DNA of 64,000 nt from Methylobacterium sp. Leaf125 (lineage in GTDB: Bacteria; Pseudomonadota; Alphaproteobacteria; Rhizobiales; Beijerinckiaceae): the NCBI RefSeq assembly GCF_001423085.1, contig NZ_LMNU01000007.1:52509-116508 (forward strand), given 5' to 3'. The notes under the pieces were generated by a model. That model saw only the letters and a program-made list of their open reading frames with translations, was not told where the DNA came from and did not search any database. Shown piece after piece: positions 29,956 to 38,711 of this stretch. Numbering within the stretch: position 1 is the first letter of the stretch; every line of letters starts with the position of its first letter. The translations under genes were made by a program, and so were the position numbers.

Positions 29956-30321
29956 CTAGTACGCCGCCGCGAGGTATTCCGCGATGGCCTTGCCATCCGC
30001 CTCGTCGACCGGCGCGTGATAGACCTTGCGCATCTTCGTCACCTCGCTGGTCCAGAAGGCCGCCCCCTGGCCCGGCGGCTGCATCGCGATGTAGTCGACC
30101 GCGTGGCAGCTCTGACAATGGGCCTCGGCCGCCGCGAGGCCGGCCTCGTGTCCGGGCGCCGGGCGCAGCTGCGCGGTCGGCTCCGGCAGGTCGTAGGTCC
30201 GGGGTGCGGCGGCGGCCGGGAGGCTCGCGAAAACGTATCCGGCCAAAACACATCCCACCCGGACATATCCCCTCAGGAGGCCGGTGGCGGCCCGTGTCGC
30301 CGCGGGAGAACGCACGGTCAT
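29956..30321 (-). CDS. sorB: Sulfite dehydrogenase cytochrome c subunit (SorB-like)
   Basis: 121 aa with an N-terminal export signal ending near ASLPAAAA and a single haem-binding CQSCH (C69, C72, H73). Class-I cytochrome c style, with possible axial Met in the following YIAMQPPGQG or VTKMRK. Accepts electrons from SorA and passes them to the respiratory chain in the periplasm. ATG 30321 has AGGAG upstream; ATG 30336 overlaps the sorA stop (ATGA). Confidence 0.87.
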   Translation of the reverse strand: MTVRSPAATRAATGLLRGYVRVGCVLAGYVFASLPAAAAPRTYDLPEPTAQLRPAPGHEAGLAAAEAHCQSCHAVDYIAMQPPGQGAAFWTSEVTKMRKVYHAPVDEADGKAIAEYLAAAY

Positions 30322-30332
30322 CCTGATTCTCC

Positions 30333-31547
30333 TCATGCCGCCCGCACCCGGACGGTCTCGACCCCGTTGCGCATGTAGCCCGGCGGATTCCAGCGCGACT
30401 CCATCGGCTGGGTGGCGCCGTCCTGCCCCGTCGCCCGGACCCGGAGGGCGTGCATCCCCGCGGGGAGATCGACCGACAGGGTCCAGGGCCGGAACGAATA
30501 GCGCCCGAGATCCGGGCCGAGGCTCGCCTCGGTCCAGCTTTGCCCGTCATCCGTCGAGACCGCCACCGCCCGGATGCCCGAGCCGCCGTCGAAGGCGATG
30601 CCGCGCAACGCCGTGCGCCCGGCCGGGATCGCGGCCCCGTCGGCGAGGTTGGTGACGAAGGAGCGGATGGCGAAGCGGTTGATCGGCACGGTGGCCTTGG
30701 GGGTCTGGCCGGGCTCGACGCAGGCGCAGGGATTGTCCGGAATGCGGTAGGCCGCGCGCATCCAGAAGCCCTCGTAGGGCTTGTCCGTCACCGTGATGGC
30801 GTTGAGGTGCTTGACCCAGTAGGTGCCGTAGAAGCCCGGCACCACGAGGCGTAACGGATAGCCGTTGAGCCAGGGCAGGTCCTCGCCGTTCATGGCCCAG
30901 GCCAGCATCACCTCGCCGTCGCGGGCATGATCGACGCCCAGCGCCTTGGCGAAGTCGGGGGTCTCGGGCAGGACCGGGCCGTCGAGCCCCTCGAAGACGA
31001 CCTGCACCGCCCCGGCCTTCACGCCCGCCCGGTCGAGCACGGCCTTCAGGGGGACGCCGGTCCAGCGGGCGTTGCCCATGGCGCCGTTGGCGAGTTGCCC
31101 GCCCGCGACCCGCGGCGCGACGAAGCCGCGCGAATTGCCCGAGCACTGGTTGACCGCGACGATCTCGGCCCCCGGCATCGCCTTCAGCTCGGCCAGCGAC
31201 AGCGCGACCGGCCCGTCGACATGGCCCGACACCGTCAGGCGGAAGGCCTCGGGATCGATGGTGGTCGGGATGTCGGCCAGGTGGTAGCGGACGAAGAAGG
31301 CATCGTTCGGCGTGATCACCCCCTCGTCGAACACCCCGAAGGGCGTCTCGAGCTGCGGCGGCCGCGCCGTCATCTGCAGCAGCGGGCGCTTGCCCGGATA
31401 GGCCACGAGGGGGCGCTCGCCGTTGCCGAAGGGCAGGGTGACGGACTCGCCGGCCCGGGCCGCCCAGGGCGCGAGGGCGGCCCCGGACGCCGCGAGCAGG
31501 CCGGCCCCGGCCTGCCGGAGGAGCGTTCTGCGATCGGTCTCGGTCAT
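30333..31547 (-). CDS. sorA: Sulfite dehydrogenase molybdopterin subunit (SorA-like)
   Basis: 404 aa sulfite-oxidase-family enzyme: sulfite + H2O to sulfate + 2 e-. A Tat signal (DRRTLLRQAG, ending WAARA|GES) exports the folded protein. The molybdenum-ligand Cys is C135 in AVNQCSGNSRGF. The C-terminal dimerisation domain holds VAVSTDDGQSWTEASLGPD. ATG 31547 keeps the Tat motif near the N-terminus. Directly upstream of sorB and 38 bp after the GntR gene. With SuyAB upstream this would oxidise the sulfite released from sulfolactate. Confidence 0.9.
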   Translation of the reverse strand: MTETDRRTLLRQAGAGLLAASGAALAPWAARAGESVTLPFGNGERPLVAYPGKRPLLQMTARPPQLETPFGVFDEGVITPNDAFFVRYHLADIPTTIDPEAFRLTVSGHVDGPVALSLAELKAMPGAEIVAVNQCSGNSRGFVAPRVAGGQLANGAMGNARWTGVPLKAVLDRAGVKAGAVQVVFEGLDGPVLPETPDFAKALGVDHARDGEVMLAWAMNGEDLPWLNGYPLRLVVPGFYGTYWVKHLNAITVTDKPYEGFWMRAAYRIPDNPCACVEPGQTPKATVPINRFAIRSFVTNLADGAAIPAGRTALRGIAFDGGSGIRAVAVSTDDGQSWTEASLGPDLGRYSFRPWTLSVDLPAGMHALRVRATGQDGATQPMESRWNPPGYMRNGVETVRVRAA

Positions 31548-31585
31548 CCCGGTCATCTCCCGTCCGGCTGAAGGCGTCCGCGCGG

Positions 31586-32314
31586 TCAGCGCAGGACGGA
31601 GGCGTAGTGGATGTCCTCGGTGAGGCAGGTCGACAGGCGCCACTCCACCGGCCGGTCCTCGAGATCGACGGCGACGCGGTCGACCTCAAGCACCGGCATC
31701 CCCGCCGGCACCCCCAGCAGGGGCGCCTTGTCGGGGCCCAGGGCGATCGCCTTCAGGCGCTCGTGCGCGGTGGCGATCGTGATGCCGAACCGGGTCGCGT
31801 AGAGGCTGTAGAGCGTGTTCGGGAGCTCCATCGCGGCCAGGCCGGGGAACAGGCTCGACGGGACGGCGATCGTCTCGACGAGGCAGATCCGTCCGTCGAG
31901 GGCGCGCACCCGCTCCAGCCGCACCACGCGCGCGTTGCGCAGGAGGGCGAGCCGGTCGCGCTCGTCGATGGTGGCCGCGGCCTCGGCGATCGCGACGACG
32001 CGGCTGGTCGGGGTGCCGGCGACCGCTCCGTCGGGGCGCAGCTTGAAGAAGCGGAAGACGCTCTGCTTGTCGTCGTGCTCGGCCACGAAGGTGCCGCGGC
32101 CCTGGCGGCGCACCAGCAGGCTGTCGGCGGTGAGCGCGTCGAGGGCCTTGCGGACCGTGCCCTGGCTGACGCCGAGCTCGGCCGCCAGCACCCCCTCGCT
32201 GGGCAGGATCTGGCCCGGCTGCCAGACGGCGTCGGCGAGGCGGCGCAGGAGCGTGTCGTAGACCTGCCGATAGAGCGGCCGGAACCCCACCGCATTCCCA
32301 CCTGTGCGTTCCAT
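31586..32314 (-). CDS. GntR family regulator, HutC/UTRA type
   Basis: 242 aa. N-terminal winged helix (LPSEGVLAAELGVSQGTVRK, LVRRQGRGTFVAEH), then a UTRA effector domain (LERVRALDGRICLVETIAVP, MPVLEVDRVAVDLEDRPVEW). Encoded inside the run of sulfur genes between the comC-like and sorA genes. It is the obvious candidate to bind the two TCTTRTATAAGA palindromes at 37.7-37.9 kb and respond to a sulfonate or C3/C4 acid (inference). Confidence 0.93.
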   Translation of the reverse strand: MERTGGNAVGFRPLYRQVYDTLLRRLADAVWQPGQILPSEGVLAAELGVSQGTVRKALDALTADSLLVRRQGRGTFVAEHDDKQSVFRFFKLRPDGAVAGTPTSRVVAIAEAAATIDERDRLALLRNARVVRLERVRALDGRICLVETIAVPSSLFPGLAAMELPNTLYSLYATRFGITIATAHERLKAIALGPDKAPLLGVPAGMPVLEVDRVAVDLEDRPVEWRLSTCLTEDIHYASVLR

Positions 32315-32475
32315 GTCGGTGCGCCGCTGCTCCCCGGGCGTGGGCGGAGGAAAGGAGAGGTTTCCCAGCACGGTGTCCCGTCCCTCGTTAAGGCCGAGCC
32401 CGGCTCCGGGCAATCGGTCGATCCGCAGGGCCGGCGGCCGGACGCGGGTCCCGCTCGGGAACGCGGCCTTCATCG

Positions 32476-33465
32476 TCAGAGCGCCGCGATCTCGGCCACG
32501 AGGGCGTCCGGGACGCTGAGCCCCTCGGCCTCGGCCCGGGCCCGGAGGGCGAGGCGACGGGCCCCGGGCAGGCGGGCCCCGTCCTGCACCTCGATGGAGC
32601 CGGCGAGTTCCGCGAACCGGGCCAGCGCCCCGGGGCCGAAGGCATCCGCCGCGAGGGCGATGACGAGCTGCCCGGTGCCCGGCGGATCGCCCTCGGCGTC
32701 GAGGAACGAACTCGCCTCGCCGGCGAAGCGCCCGCCGGTCAGGCCGGCGGCGAGGAGTTCCACCATCAGGGCCAGCGCCGTGCCCTTGGCGTCGCCGAGG
32801 GGCACCATGGTGCCCTTCAGGGCCGCGGCCGGATCGGTGGTCGGCGCGCCCGCGGCATCGAGGGCCCAGCCCTCGGGGATGGCCTCGCCGCGCTGGCGGG
32901 CGGCCATGATCGCGCCGCGGGCGACCTTCGAGAGGGACAGGTCGACCACGATCGGCGGGCGGCCGGGCAGGGGGCAGGCGAAGGCGAGGGGGTTCGTCCC
33001 GAACACCGCCCGGGATCCGCCCCAGGGCGCCATGGCGGCGGGGGTGTTGGCCAGCAGGATCGCCACGAGCCCGGCCTCGGCCAGGGCCTCGACGGGGCGG
33101 CCGGCCGCGCCGCAATGGTGCGAGCGCCGGAGGCCGGCCGCCGCGACGCCCTGCTCCCGGACCATCGCCGGCAGTTGCTCCACCACGGCGTCGAGGGCCG
33201 GGTAGGCGAAGCCGTGGGCGGCGTCGACGGCGAGGAGGCCGGGTCGGGGCCGCGTCACCGCGACCGCGGCGTCGCCCACCACCTTGCCGGCCCGGACCTG
33301 GGCCGCATAGGAGGCCACCCGCGAGAGCCCGTGGCCCTTCAGGCCATCGGCCTCGGCCCCGACCAGGGCGCGGGCGACGCTGTCGGCGGCGGGCGGGCGG
33401 GTGCCGCAGCGGACCAGGGCCTCGCTGACGAGGGCGTGGGCGGCGGCGAGGCTCAGGGTGGTCAT
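32476..33465 (-). CDS. comC: LDH2/malate dehydrogenase-family 2-hydroxyacid dehydrogenase (ComC-like)
   Basis: 329 aa of the type-2 malate/L-lactate dehydrogenase family. It has GHGLSRVASYA, RRSHHCGAAGRPVEALAEAG, FGTNPLAFACPLPGRPPIVVD and the NAD-site GTALALMVELLAAGL. In other bacteria the (R)-sulfolactate dehydrogenase ComC belongs here and pairs with SlcC to invert sulfolactate through 3-sulfopyruvate. That role is inferred from its neighbours (slcC-like six bases upstream, suyAB-like in the same run). Malate, lactate or ureidoglycolate as substrate cannot be excluded from sequence. Confidence 0.75.
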   Translation of the reverse strand: MTTLSLAAAHALVSEALVRCGTRPPAADSVARALVGAEADGLKGHGLSRVASYAAQVRAGKVVGDAAVAVTRPRPGLLAVDAAHGFAYPALDAVVEQLPAMVREQGVAAAGLRRSHHCGAAGRPVEALAEAGLVAILLANTPAAMAPWGGSRAVFGTNPLAFACPLPGRPPIVVDLSLSKVARGAIMAARQRGEAIPEGWALDAAGAPTTDPAAALKGTMVPLGDAKGTALALMVELLAAGLTGGRFAGEASSFLDAEGDPPGTGQLVIALAADAFGPGALARFAELAGSIEVQDGARLPGARRLALRARAEAEGLSVPDALVAEIAAL

Positions 33466-33471
33466 GGCGCT

Positions 33472-34473
33472 TCAGTCCTCGGCGAGGTGGCGGCGCACGG
33501 CCTGGGCCGTGACGCGGGACACGCGCACGTTCGATTCCCGGGTCACTCCGGCGATGTGCGGCGTCAGGATGAGATTGGGCAGGTCGCGGAAGAGGGCGCC
33601 CGCGGCGGCATCGAGGGGTTCGTGCGGGAAGACGTCGAGGGCGGCCCCGCCGAGATGCCCGGCCCTGAGCGCCGCCGCAACCGCGGCGCCGTCGACCACC
33701 TCGCCCCGAGCGGCGTTGATCAGCACCGCCCCGGCGGGCATCCGGGCGAGGACGCCCGCATCGATCATCCCCCGGGTCTCGGGCGTGAGCGGCACGTGCA
33801 GGGAGAGGACGTCGCTGTCGGCGATGAGCCCGTCGCGATCGGCGCGCACCACCGGACCGCCGTCCGGCCGCCAGGCCGGGTCGTCGGCCGGCAGGAAGGG
33901 GTCGTAGGCCGAGACCCGCATCCCGAGGGCGAGGGCGCGCCGGGCGGTCTCGCGGGCGATGGCACCGAAGCCGACGAGGCCGAGGCGCTTGCCCGAGATC
34001 TCCCGGCCCATCAGGGCGTTGCGCGGCCAGGTCCCGGCCGCCACCGCGGCGCTGGCCCCGTAGGCGCCGCGCAGGAGCAGCATGGCGGTGCCGATGACGT
34101 ACTCGGCCACCGCGACGTCGTTGGCGCCGGTGGCGGGATAGACGGCGACGCCGCGGGCCCGGCACGCGTCAAGGTCGATGTTGTCGAGGCCGACGCCGAG
34201 ACGCCCGACCACCTTCAGGTCGGGGGCGGCGGCCAGCAGCGCCGCGTTCACCTGGGTGCGGTTGCGGACCACGAGGGCGTCCGCATCGGCCAGGGCCGCC
34301 CGCAGATCCTCGGGCCGGTCCACCAGGGCCGGGTCGTAGTGCGTGGCGAACCCGCCGAGCTCGGCCGCGATGGCGGCCTCGTCCATGAACTCGGCGATCA
34401 CGACCTTCGGCACGCGGCCGGTCCGGGTCGGGGATGGGGTCAGGTCTGGGGGCGTCATGTCTGGGGGCGTCAT
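33472..34473 (-). CDS. slcC: D-isomer-specific 2-hydroxyacid dehydrogenase (SlcC-like)
   Basis: 333 aa SerA-type fold. The substrate Arg lies in VVGRLGVGLDNIDLD, the Rossmann loop in LGLVGFGAIARETA, and the catalytic Glu/His region in HEPLDAA and ILTPHIAGVT. (S)-sulfolactate dehydrogenase SlcC is a member of this family and occurs with ComC and SuyAB. The first five codons are duplicated exactly as MTPPD-MTPPD by a 15-bp repeat covering the start, so ATG 34473 and 34458 both work. Dehydrogenation of another D-2-hydroxyacid is the alternative. Confidence 0.75.
   Translation of the reverse strand: MTPPDMTPPDLTPSPTRTGRVPKVVIAEFMDEAAIAAELGGFATHYDPALVDRPEDLRAALADADALVVRNRTQVNAALLAAAPDLKVVGRLGVGLDNIDLDACRARGVAVYPATGANDVAVAEYVIGTAMLLLRGAYGASAAVAAGTWPRNALMGREISGKRLGLVGFGAIARETARRALALGMRVSAYDPFLPADDPAWRPDGGPVVRADRDGLIADSDVLSLHVPLTPETRGMIDAGVLARMPAGAVLINAARGEVVDGAAVAAALRAGHLGGAALDVFPHEPLDAAAGALFRDLPNLILTPHIAGVTRESNVRVSRVTAQAVRRHLAED
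34443..34473. repeat. 15-bp tandem duplication at the slcC-like start codon
   Basis: ctgggggcgtcatgt followed by ctgggggcgtcatgg. Each copy supplies a start codon on the minus strand, giving the N-terminus MTPPDMTPPD. Confidence 0.85.
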
Positions 34474-34508
34474 GGCACTGGGCCTCCGGTTTGCGGGGAC
34501 GCGGCGCG

Positions 34509-35906
34509 TCAGGTGGCGGGGAGCGCGGCGGCCATCGCCCGGTGGCGGGCCGGGCTCGGGGCGCTGGGGGCGGGCGCCTCCTCCAACGCCTCGTCCGGCT
34601 CGTCGAGGCTGTCGAGGTCGGGCTGGATGCGCCCGTCGAGGACCGCGCGGGCATGGGCGAGGTCGATCTTGCCCTCCCAGCGGGCGATCACCAGGGTCGC
34701 CACCATGTTGCCGATGGCGTTGGTGATGCAGCGCAGCTCGTTGAGGATGCGGTCGACGCCGATGATCAGCGCGATGCCGGCGACGGGCAGGAGCTGGGAC
34801 GCCTGCAGGGTGGCGGCGAGCACGAACAGGATGGCCCCGGCGACGCCCGCGACCCCCTTCGAGGTCACCAGCGCGATGGCGAGGATCCCGAGTTCCTGCT
34901 CCCAGGTGAGCGGGATGTTGAGCGCCTGGGCGATGAAGCCGATCGCCATGGTGAGATAGATGCACGAGCCGTCCATGTTGAAGGACAGGCCGGCCGGCAT
35001 CACCAGGCCGGTGACGCCCTTCTCGACGGAGAGACCGCCGAGCTTGGCCATCAGGCGCGGCAGGACCGATTCCGTGCTGGTCGTGCCGAGCAGGATGAAC
35101 ATCTCCTCGCGGACGTAGAGGAACAGCTTCCACAGGCTCAAGCCCACGTAGAACCGCATCACGCCGCCGAGGAACAGCACGATGAACACGAAGAAGGTCA
35201 GGTAGAGGGACAGGATCAGCATGCCGTACTGGGCCAGGATGCCGAGGCCGAACTTGCCGATGGTGAAGGCCATGGCCCCGAACGCCCCGATGGGGGCGAA
35301 GCGCATGATGATACCCACGACCTTCATCAGGATGTCGCCGAAGGCGTGGATGACCTTGAGCGGGAACTGCCCCTTCGGCCCCATGGCGGCGAGGCCCATC
35401 CCCACCAGCACGGAGAAGAACATCACCTGCAGCAGGTCGCCCTTGGCGAAGGCGTCCACGGCGCTGTGCGGGATGATGTTGGCGATGATCTCCATCACGC
35501 TCTGGGCGTGGGCCTTGCCGGCGATCGTGGCGACGCTCTTGGCGTCCAGGCTCTCCACCGTGGCGTTGATGCCGTCGCCCGGCCGCAGCAGGTTGACGAA
35601 GAGGAGGCCGGCGCCGAGGGCCACGGTGGTCGAGACCTCGAAATACACGAGGGTCTTCAGGCCCATCCGGCCGACGCTCTTCATGTCGCCCACATGGGCG
35701 ATGCCGACCACCACCGTGCAGAAGATCACCGGCCCGACGACCATCTTGATCAGGTTGATGAACATGTCGCCGAGGATCTTCAGGCCGACGGCGAAGCCGG
35801 GGGCCAGCACGCCCACGACGATGCCGAGGGCGATGCCGATCAGGACCTGACCGTAGATCGATCGCAAGAAACGTATGGGCGCGGATCGTATCGGCGCTGA
35901 TTGCAT
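34509..35906 (-). CDS. dctA: DctA-type dicarboxylate/amino acid:cation symporter
   Basis: 465 aa. Glutamate/C4-dicarboxylate carrier fold: FINLIKMVVGPVIFCTVVVG, the TM7-HP2 signature SFNMDGSCIYLTMA, and the serine-rich loop TTSTESVLPRLM. ATG 35906 has GGAGG upstream. The first residues contain a SAPIR-SAPIR duplication coded by a 15-bp repeat. It lies between suyB-like and slcC-like genes on the same strand, so it probably imports their substrate, sulfolactate or a similar dianion. Known sulfolactate importers are of other families. Confidence 0.92.
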   Translation of the reverse strand: MQSAPIRSAPIRFLRSIYGQVLIGIALGIVVGVLAPGFAVGLKILGDMFINLIKMVVGPVIFCTVVVGIAHVGDMKSVGRMGLKTLVYFEVSTTVALGAGLLFVNLLRPGDGINATVESLDAKSVATIAGKAHAQSVMEIIANIIPHSAVDAFAKGDLLQVMFFSVLVGMGLAAMGPKGQFPLKVIHAFGDILMKVVGIIMRFAPIGAFGAMAFTIGKFGLGILAQYGMLILSLYLTFFVFIVLFLGGVMRFYVGLSLWKLFLYVREEMFILLGTTSTESVLPRLMAKLGGLSVEKGVTGLVMPAGLSFNMDGSCIYLTMAIGFIAQALNIPLTWEQELGILAIALVTSKGVAGVAGAILFVLAATLQASQLLPVAGIALIIGVDRILNELRCITNAIGNMVATLVIARWEGKIDLAHARAVLDGRIQPDLDSLDEPDEALEEAPAPSAPSPARHRAMAAALPAT

Positions 35907-36071
35907 TGGCGTTCCTCCCACGCGCGCTTCGAACGGGATGCGCCGCTCTGCGGTCTTCATCCCTTCGCGAAAATTCCGCCTTCGCGAAAAATTCCGCTTT
36001 CGCAGAAACCCCGATGGCGTCGGGGCGGGGCGCCGCGTTCCAGGCCGGAACGCGGCGGGAGAGGCCGCCGG

Positions 36072-37334
36072 TCAGGCGCTCCGGTACAGCTTCGTCATCA
36101 CGAACTCGCGGTGGCCGAGGGATTCGGCGGCCGTGAGCCGTCCGTTCGCGGTCCGCACCACCATGTCGATCAGGGCGTCGCCGGCCTGCGGGATGGTCAT
36201 CTCCCGGGTGAGCACGCCCGAGACGTCGACGTCGATGTGCTCGCCCATGGTGCGCACCGTGCGCGGGTTGCCGGTGATCTTGATCACCGGGACGATCGGG
36301 TTGCCGATGACGTTGCCCTGGCCGGTGGGGAAGGTGTGGACCACGTAGCCCGCCGCCGCCATCAGGGTCACGCACTCGGCCGCCGCCGAGGAGGTGTCCA
36401 TGTAGTAGAGGCCCGGCCCCCTGGCGGGGGACTCGGCCGGCTGCAGCGCGTCGATGTAGCGGCAGTCGTGGCCGATCTTCTCGAGGTTGCCGAGCGCCTT
36501 CTCCTCGATGGTGCTCAGGCCGCCGAGGATGTTGCCCTTGGTCGGCTGGGAATCCGAGAGATCGTCGGTCTTGTGGGCCTCGATGACGTCGTCCTGGTAG
36601 GACTTCCACATGGCGAACCACTTGTCGCCGATCTCCGGCGTGGCGGCGCGCTCGCGGCAGAGGTGCTCGGCTCCGGTGATCTCCGAGGTCTCGCCGAACA
36701 CGCCGTAGATCCCCTGCGGGATCAGCTTGTCGTAGAGGTTGCCCACGGTGGGGCAGGAGGACAGGCCGGTGGTGGTGTCGGACTCGCCGCACTTGGTCGA
36801 GATCCAGAGGTCCGAGATCGGGCATTCCTCGCGCGGCAGCTCGGTCGCCCACTGCACGAAGCGCTTGGCCTGGTAGCTCGCCTTGGCGATGGTGGCGATG
36901 TCGCCGTGCCCCTCGATGCCGAAGCCGACCACGGGCTTGCCGGTCTTGGCGATGCCCTCGACGATCCGGTTGGTCCACTGGTCCTCGATGCCGATCACCA
37001 CCACGGCGGCGACGTTCGGGTTGGAGCCGATGCCGATCAGGGTGCGGAAGTGGAGCTCGAGATCCTCGCCGAACTGCAGGCGGCCGTAGGCGTGGGGCAG
37101 GGCCATCGTGCCCTTGACGGTGTTGGCGACCGCCTCGCAGGAGGCGTTCGAGAGATCGTCCAGGGGCAGGAGGACGACGTGGTTGCGCACGCCGACGCGG
37201 CCGTTCTCGCGGCGCCAGCCCATGAAGGTGGCGGCCTTGACGTCCGCCGAGGGGCGGGCGGCGCCGAGGGCGCCGGTGGCGAACTGGTCGGGGGCTCCGC
37301 CGACGAAGGGGGAGGTGGTCTCGGGGGCGTTCAT
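36072..37334 (-). CDS. suyB: UxaA-family lyase large subunit ((2R)-sulfolactate sulfo-lyase beta-like)
   Basis: 420 aa, the altronate dehydratase C-domain encoded as a separate chain. It shows [78 protein letters not shown] and [10 protein letters not shown]. Separate small and large chains occur in SuyAB (sulfolactate to pyruvate + sulfite) and in some sugar-acid dehydratases. The neighbouring slcC-, comC- and sor-like genes favour SuyB. ATG 37334 with GGAGA upstream. Altronate or galactarate dehydratase is the alternative. Confidence 0.78.
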   Translation of the reverse strand: MNAPETTSPFVGGAPDQFATGALGAARPSADVKAATFMGWRRENGRVGVRNHVVLLPLDDLSNASCEAVANTVKGTMALPHAYGRLQFGEDLELHFRTLIGIGSNPNVAAVVVIGIEDQWTNRIVEGIAKTGKPVVGFGIEGHGDIATIAKASYQAKRFVQWATELPREECPISDLWISTKCGESDTTTGLSSCPTVGNLYDKLIPQGIYGVFGETSEITGAEHLCRERAATPEIGDKWFAMWKSYQDDVIEAHKTDDLSDSQPTKGNILGGLSTIEEKALGNLEKIGHDCRYIDALQPAESPARGPGLYYMDTSSAAAECVTLMAAAGYVVHTFPTGQGNVIGNPIVPVIKITGNPRTVRTMGEHIDVDVSGVLTREMTIPQAGDALIDMVVRTANGRLTAAESLGHREFVMTKLYRSA

Positions 37335-37359
37335 GATCGTCTCTCCGGGCATCGCGACC

Positions 37360-37677
37360 TCACCAGCGCTTCGTCTTGAGGTTCTGGACATGGACGTGTT
37401 CGCCCTTGGCGACGTCCTTGATGATCTTGCCGATGTCCTGGCCGTACTTGATGGCCGTGTCGCCGGCCTTCAGGTCGGTAAGCGCCACCTTGTGGCCGAT
37501 CGGGATGTCGTGGCGGACATGCACCGCGAAGGTCGAATCGTTTTCGGTGATGACGCCGAACGCATCGGTGTCGGCACCGAGGCCCTCGATGACCGCGACG
37601 GCGACGTTGTCCAGCGGGCTGTGGGCGAGAAGGTGCGGCTTCGTCCGCCCTTCGCCCGATCCGGCGTGGCTGTTCAT
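37360..37677 (-). CDS. suyA: UxaA-family small subunit, SAF domain ((2R)-sulfolactate sulfo-lyase alpha-like)
   Basis: 105 aa SAF domain: [39 protein letters not shown] and [20 protein letters not shown]. It corresponds to the N-terminal domain of UxaA and to the SuyA subunit. AAGGAGG precedes the ATG at 37677. It is the first gene of the minus-strand run and ends 25 bases before suyB. The upstream palindrome at 37724-37737 is a candidate operator. Confidence 0.78.
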   Translation of the reverse strand: MNSHAGSGEGRTKPHLLAHSPLDNVAVAVIEGLGADTDAFGVITENDSTFAVHVRHDIPIGHKVALTDLKAGDTAIKYGQDIGKIIKDVAKGEHVHVQNLKTKRW

Positions 37678-37723
37678 TCCGAGATCCTCCTTGGTGAAGC
37701 CGTCGGCTCTTTGCGGCGACTGA

Positions 37724-37737
37724 GTCTTGTATAAGAC
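37724..37737 (-). promoter_or_regulatory. Palindromic operator candidate, suyA side
   Basis: GTCTTGTATAAGAC is a near-perfect palindrome 46 bases before the suyA start. It matches the second copy at 37888-37899 at 11 of 12 core positions, and the similarity continues on the right (acatga / acataa). Probably the binding site of the GntR regulator at 31586-32314. Confidence 0.6.
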
Positions 37738-37887
37738 ATGAGATTTTCCGGCGTCAATCCGGAAGGCGCCCCTGACGTGCCAGCGGATGCATCCGGAGCG
37801 ATCCCGCCCGGGGAAACGCGCCGCCGGCCCTCCGCTTCCCCCGAGCGGCCCGCCGCCCGAACGGGCACCGGCTTGATCCCCGCGGAA

Positions 37888-37899
37888 TCTTATATAAGA
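37888..37899 (+). promoter_or_regulatory. Palindromic operator candidate, exporter side
   Basis: TCTTATATAAGA, a perfect 12-bp palindrome in an AT-rich patch (tataagacataaatattc), 68 bases before the TauE/SafE GTG start. Second copy of the suyA-side site, 163 bp apart centre to centre. Confidence 0.6.
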
Positions 37900-37967
37900 C
37901 ATAAATATTCACGTTCCGCGCTCCGGCCGGTCCGCCTCCCGACGATCCCCGCAGACCGAGACTCCGC

Positions 37968-38711
37968 GTGAGCGAGACCCTCCAGATCGTCCTGTGCCTC
38001 GCCTGCGCCGGCCTCATCTCCGGCCTGACGGGCTTCGCCTTCGCCCTGGTGGCCTCCGGCACCCTGCTGTCGATCCGGGCGCCGGTCGAGGCGACCGCCC
38101 TGGTGCTGACCTGCAGCATCCTCTCGCAGGCCCTGTCGGTGATGCGGCTGCGGACCCTGCCGCCGCGGGCGACGGCCCTGGCGATGATCGGCCCCGGACT
38201 CCTCGGGGCGCCGATCGGCATCTACCTCCTCAACGATCTCAATCCCGCCCTGATCAAGGTGCTGATCGGGGTCTTCCTGATCCTCTACAGCGCCGGGGTG
38301 GCGCTGCTGCGCAGCGACTTCCGGGTGCCGTTCGGCAATGCCTGGAGCGACGGCGCTGTGGGCTTCCTCGGCGGTATCCTCGGTGGCATCGCCGGGCTGT
38401 CGGGCGCGCTTCCCACCGCCTGGAGCCTGGTGCGTGGCTGGGAACCGCGCATGCAGCGGGCGGTCTACCAGAGCTTCACCCTGGTCCTGCAGGTCTGGTC
38501 CCTGGCGATCCTGGCCGTGCTCAACCCGTTCCCGCCCGAGTTGCTGGGCGACCTCGCCCTCGGCCTCCCCATCGTCCTCGTCAGCGTGCTGGCCGGGCTG
38601 TCGCTGTTCGCGCAGATCGACCAGCGCCGGTTCCGCGCCCTCGTCCTGGCGCTGCTCGCGGCCATCGGCATCACCACCACCGCCCTGGCGCTCCCAGGCC
38701 TGCTGCCCTGA
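37968..38711 (+). CDS. TauE/SafE family sulfite/organosulfonate exporter
   Basis: 247 aa with about eight hydrophobic helices; Gly-rich GLISGLTGFAFALVASGTLL at the start and GAVGFLGGILGGIAGLSGAL in the middle are the paired signatures of the TauE/SafE (DUF81) fold. GTG start. Divergent from suyA across a region with two identical-type palindromes, so likely co-regulated. Probable export of sulfite or a sulfonate, in line with DUF81 exporters in other sulfolactate clusters. Confidence 0.87.
   Translation: MSETLQIVLCLACAGLISGLTGFAFALVASGTLLSIRAPVEATALVLTCSILSQALSVMRLRTLPPRATALAMIGPGLLGAPIGIYLLNDLNPALIKVLIGVFLILYSAGVALLRSDFRVPFGNAWSDGAVGFLGGILGGIAGLSGALPTAWSLVRGWEPRMQRAVYQSFTLVLQVWSLAILAVLNPFPPELLGDLALGLPIVLVSVLAGLSLFAQIDQRRFRALVLALLAAIGITTTALALPGLLP

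Noticed and set aside
33472..36978. Long minus-strand frame running through dctA and suyB
   Set aside because: Only its last part is the SlcC-like protein; the rest is an out-of-frame shadow of dctA and suyB.
36072..37677. Altronate dehydratase (UxaA) as the name for the two-subunit lyase
   Set aside because: Not excluded by sequence, but no uronate genes are present while slcC-, comC- and sor-like genes are; kept as the alternative.
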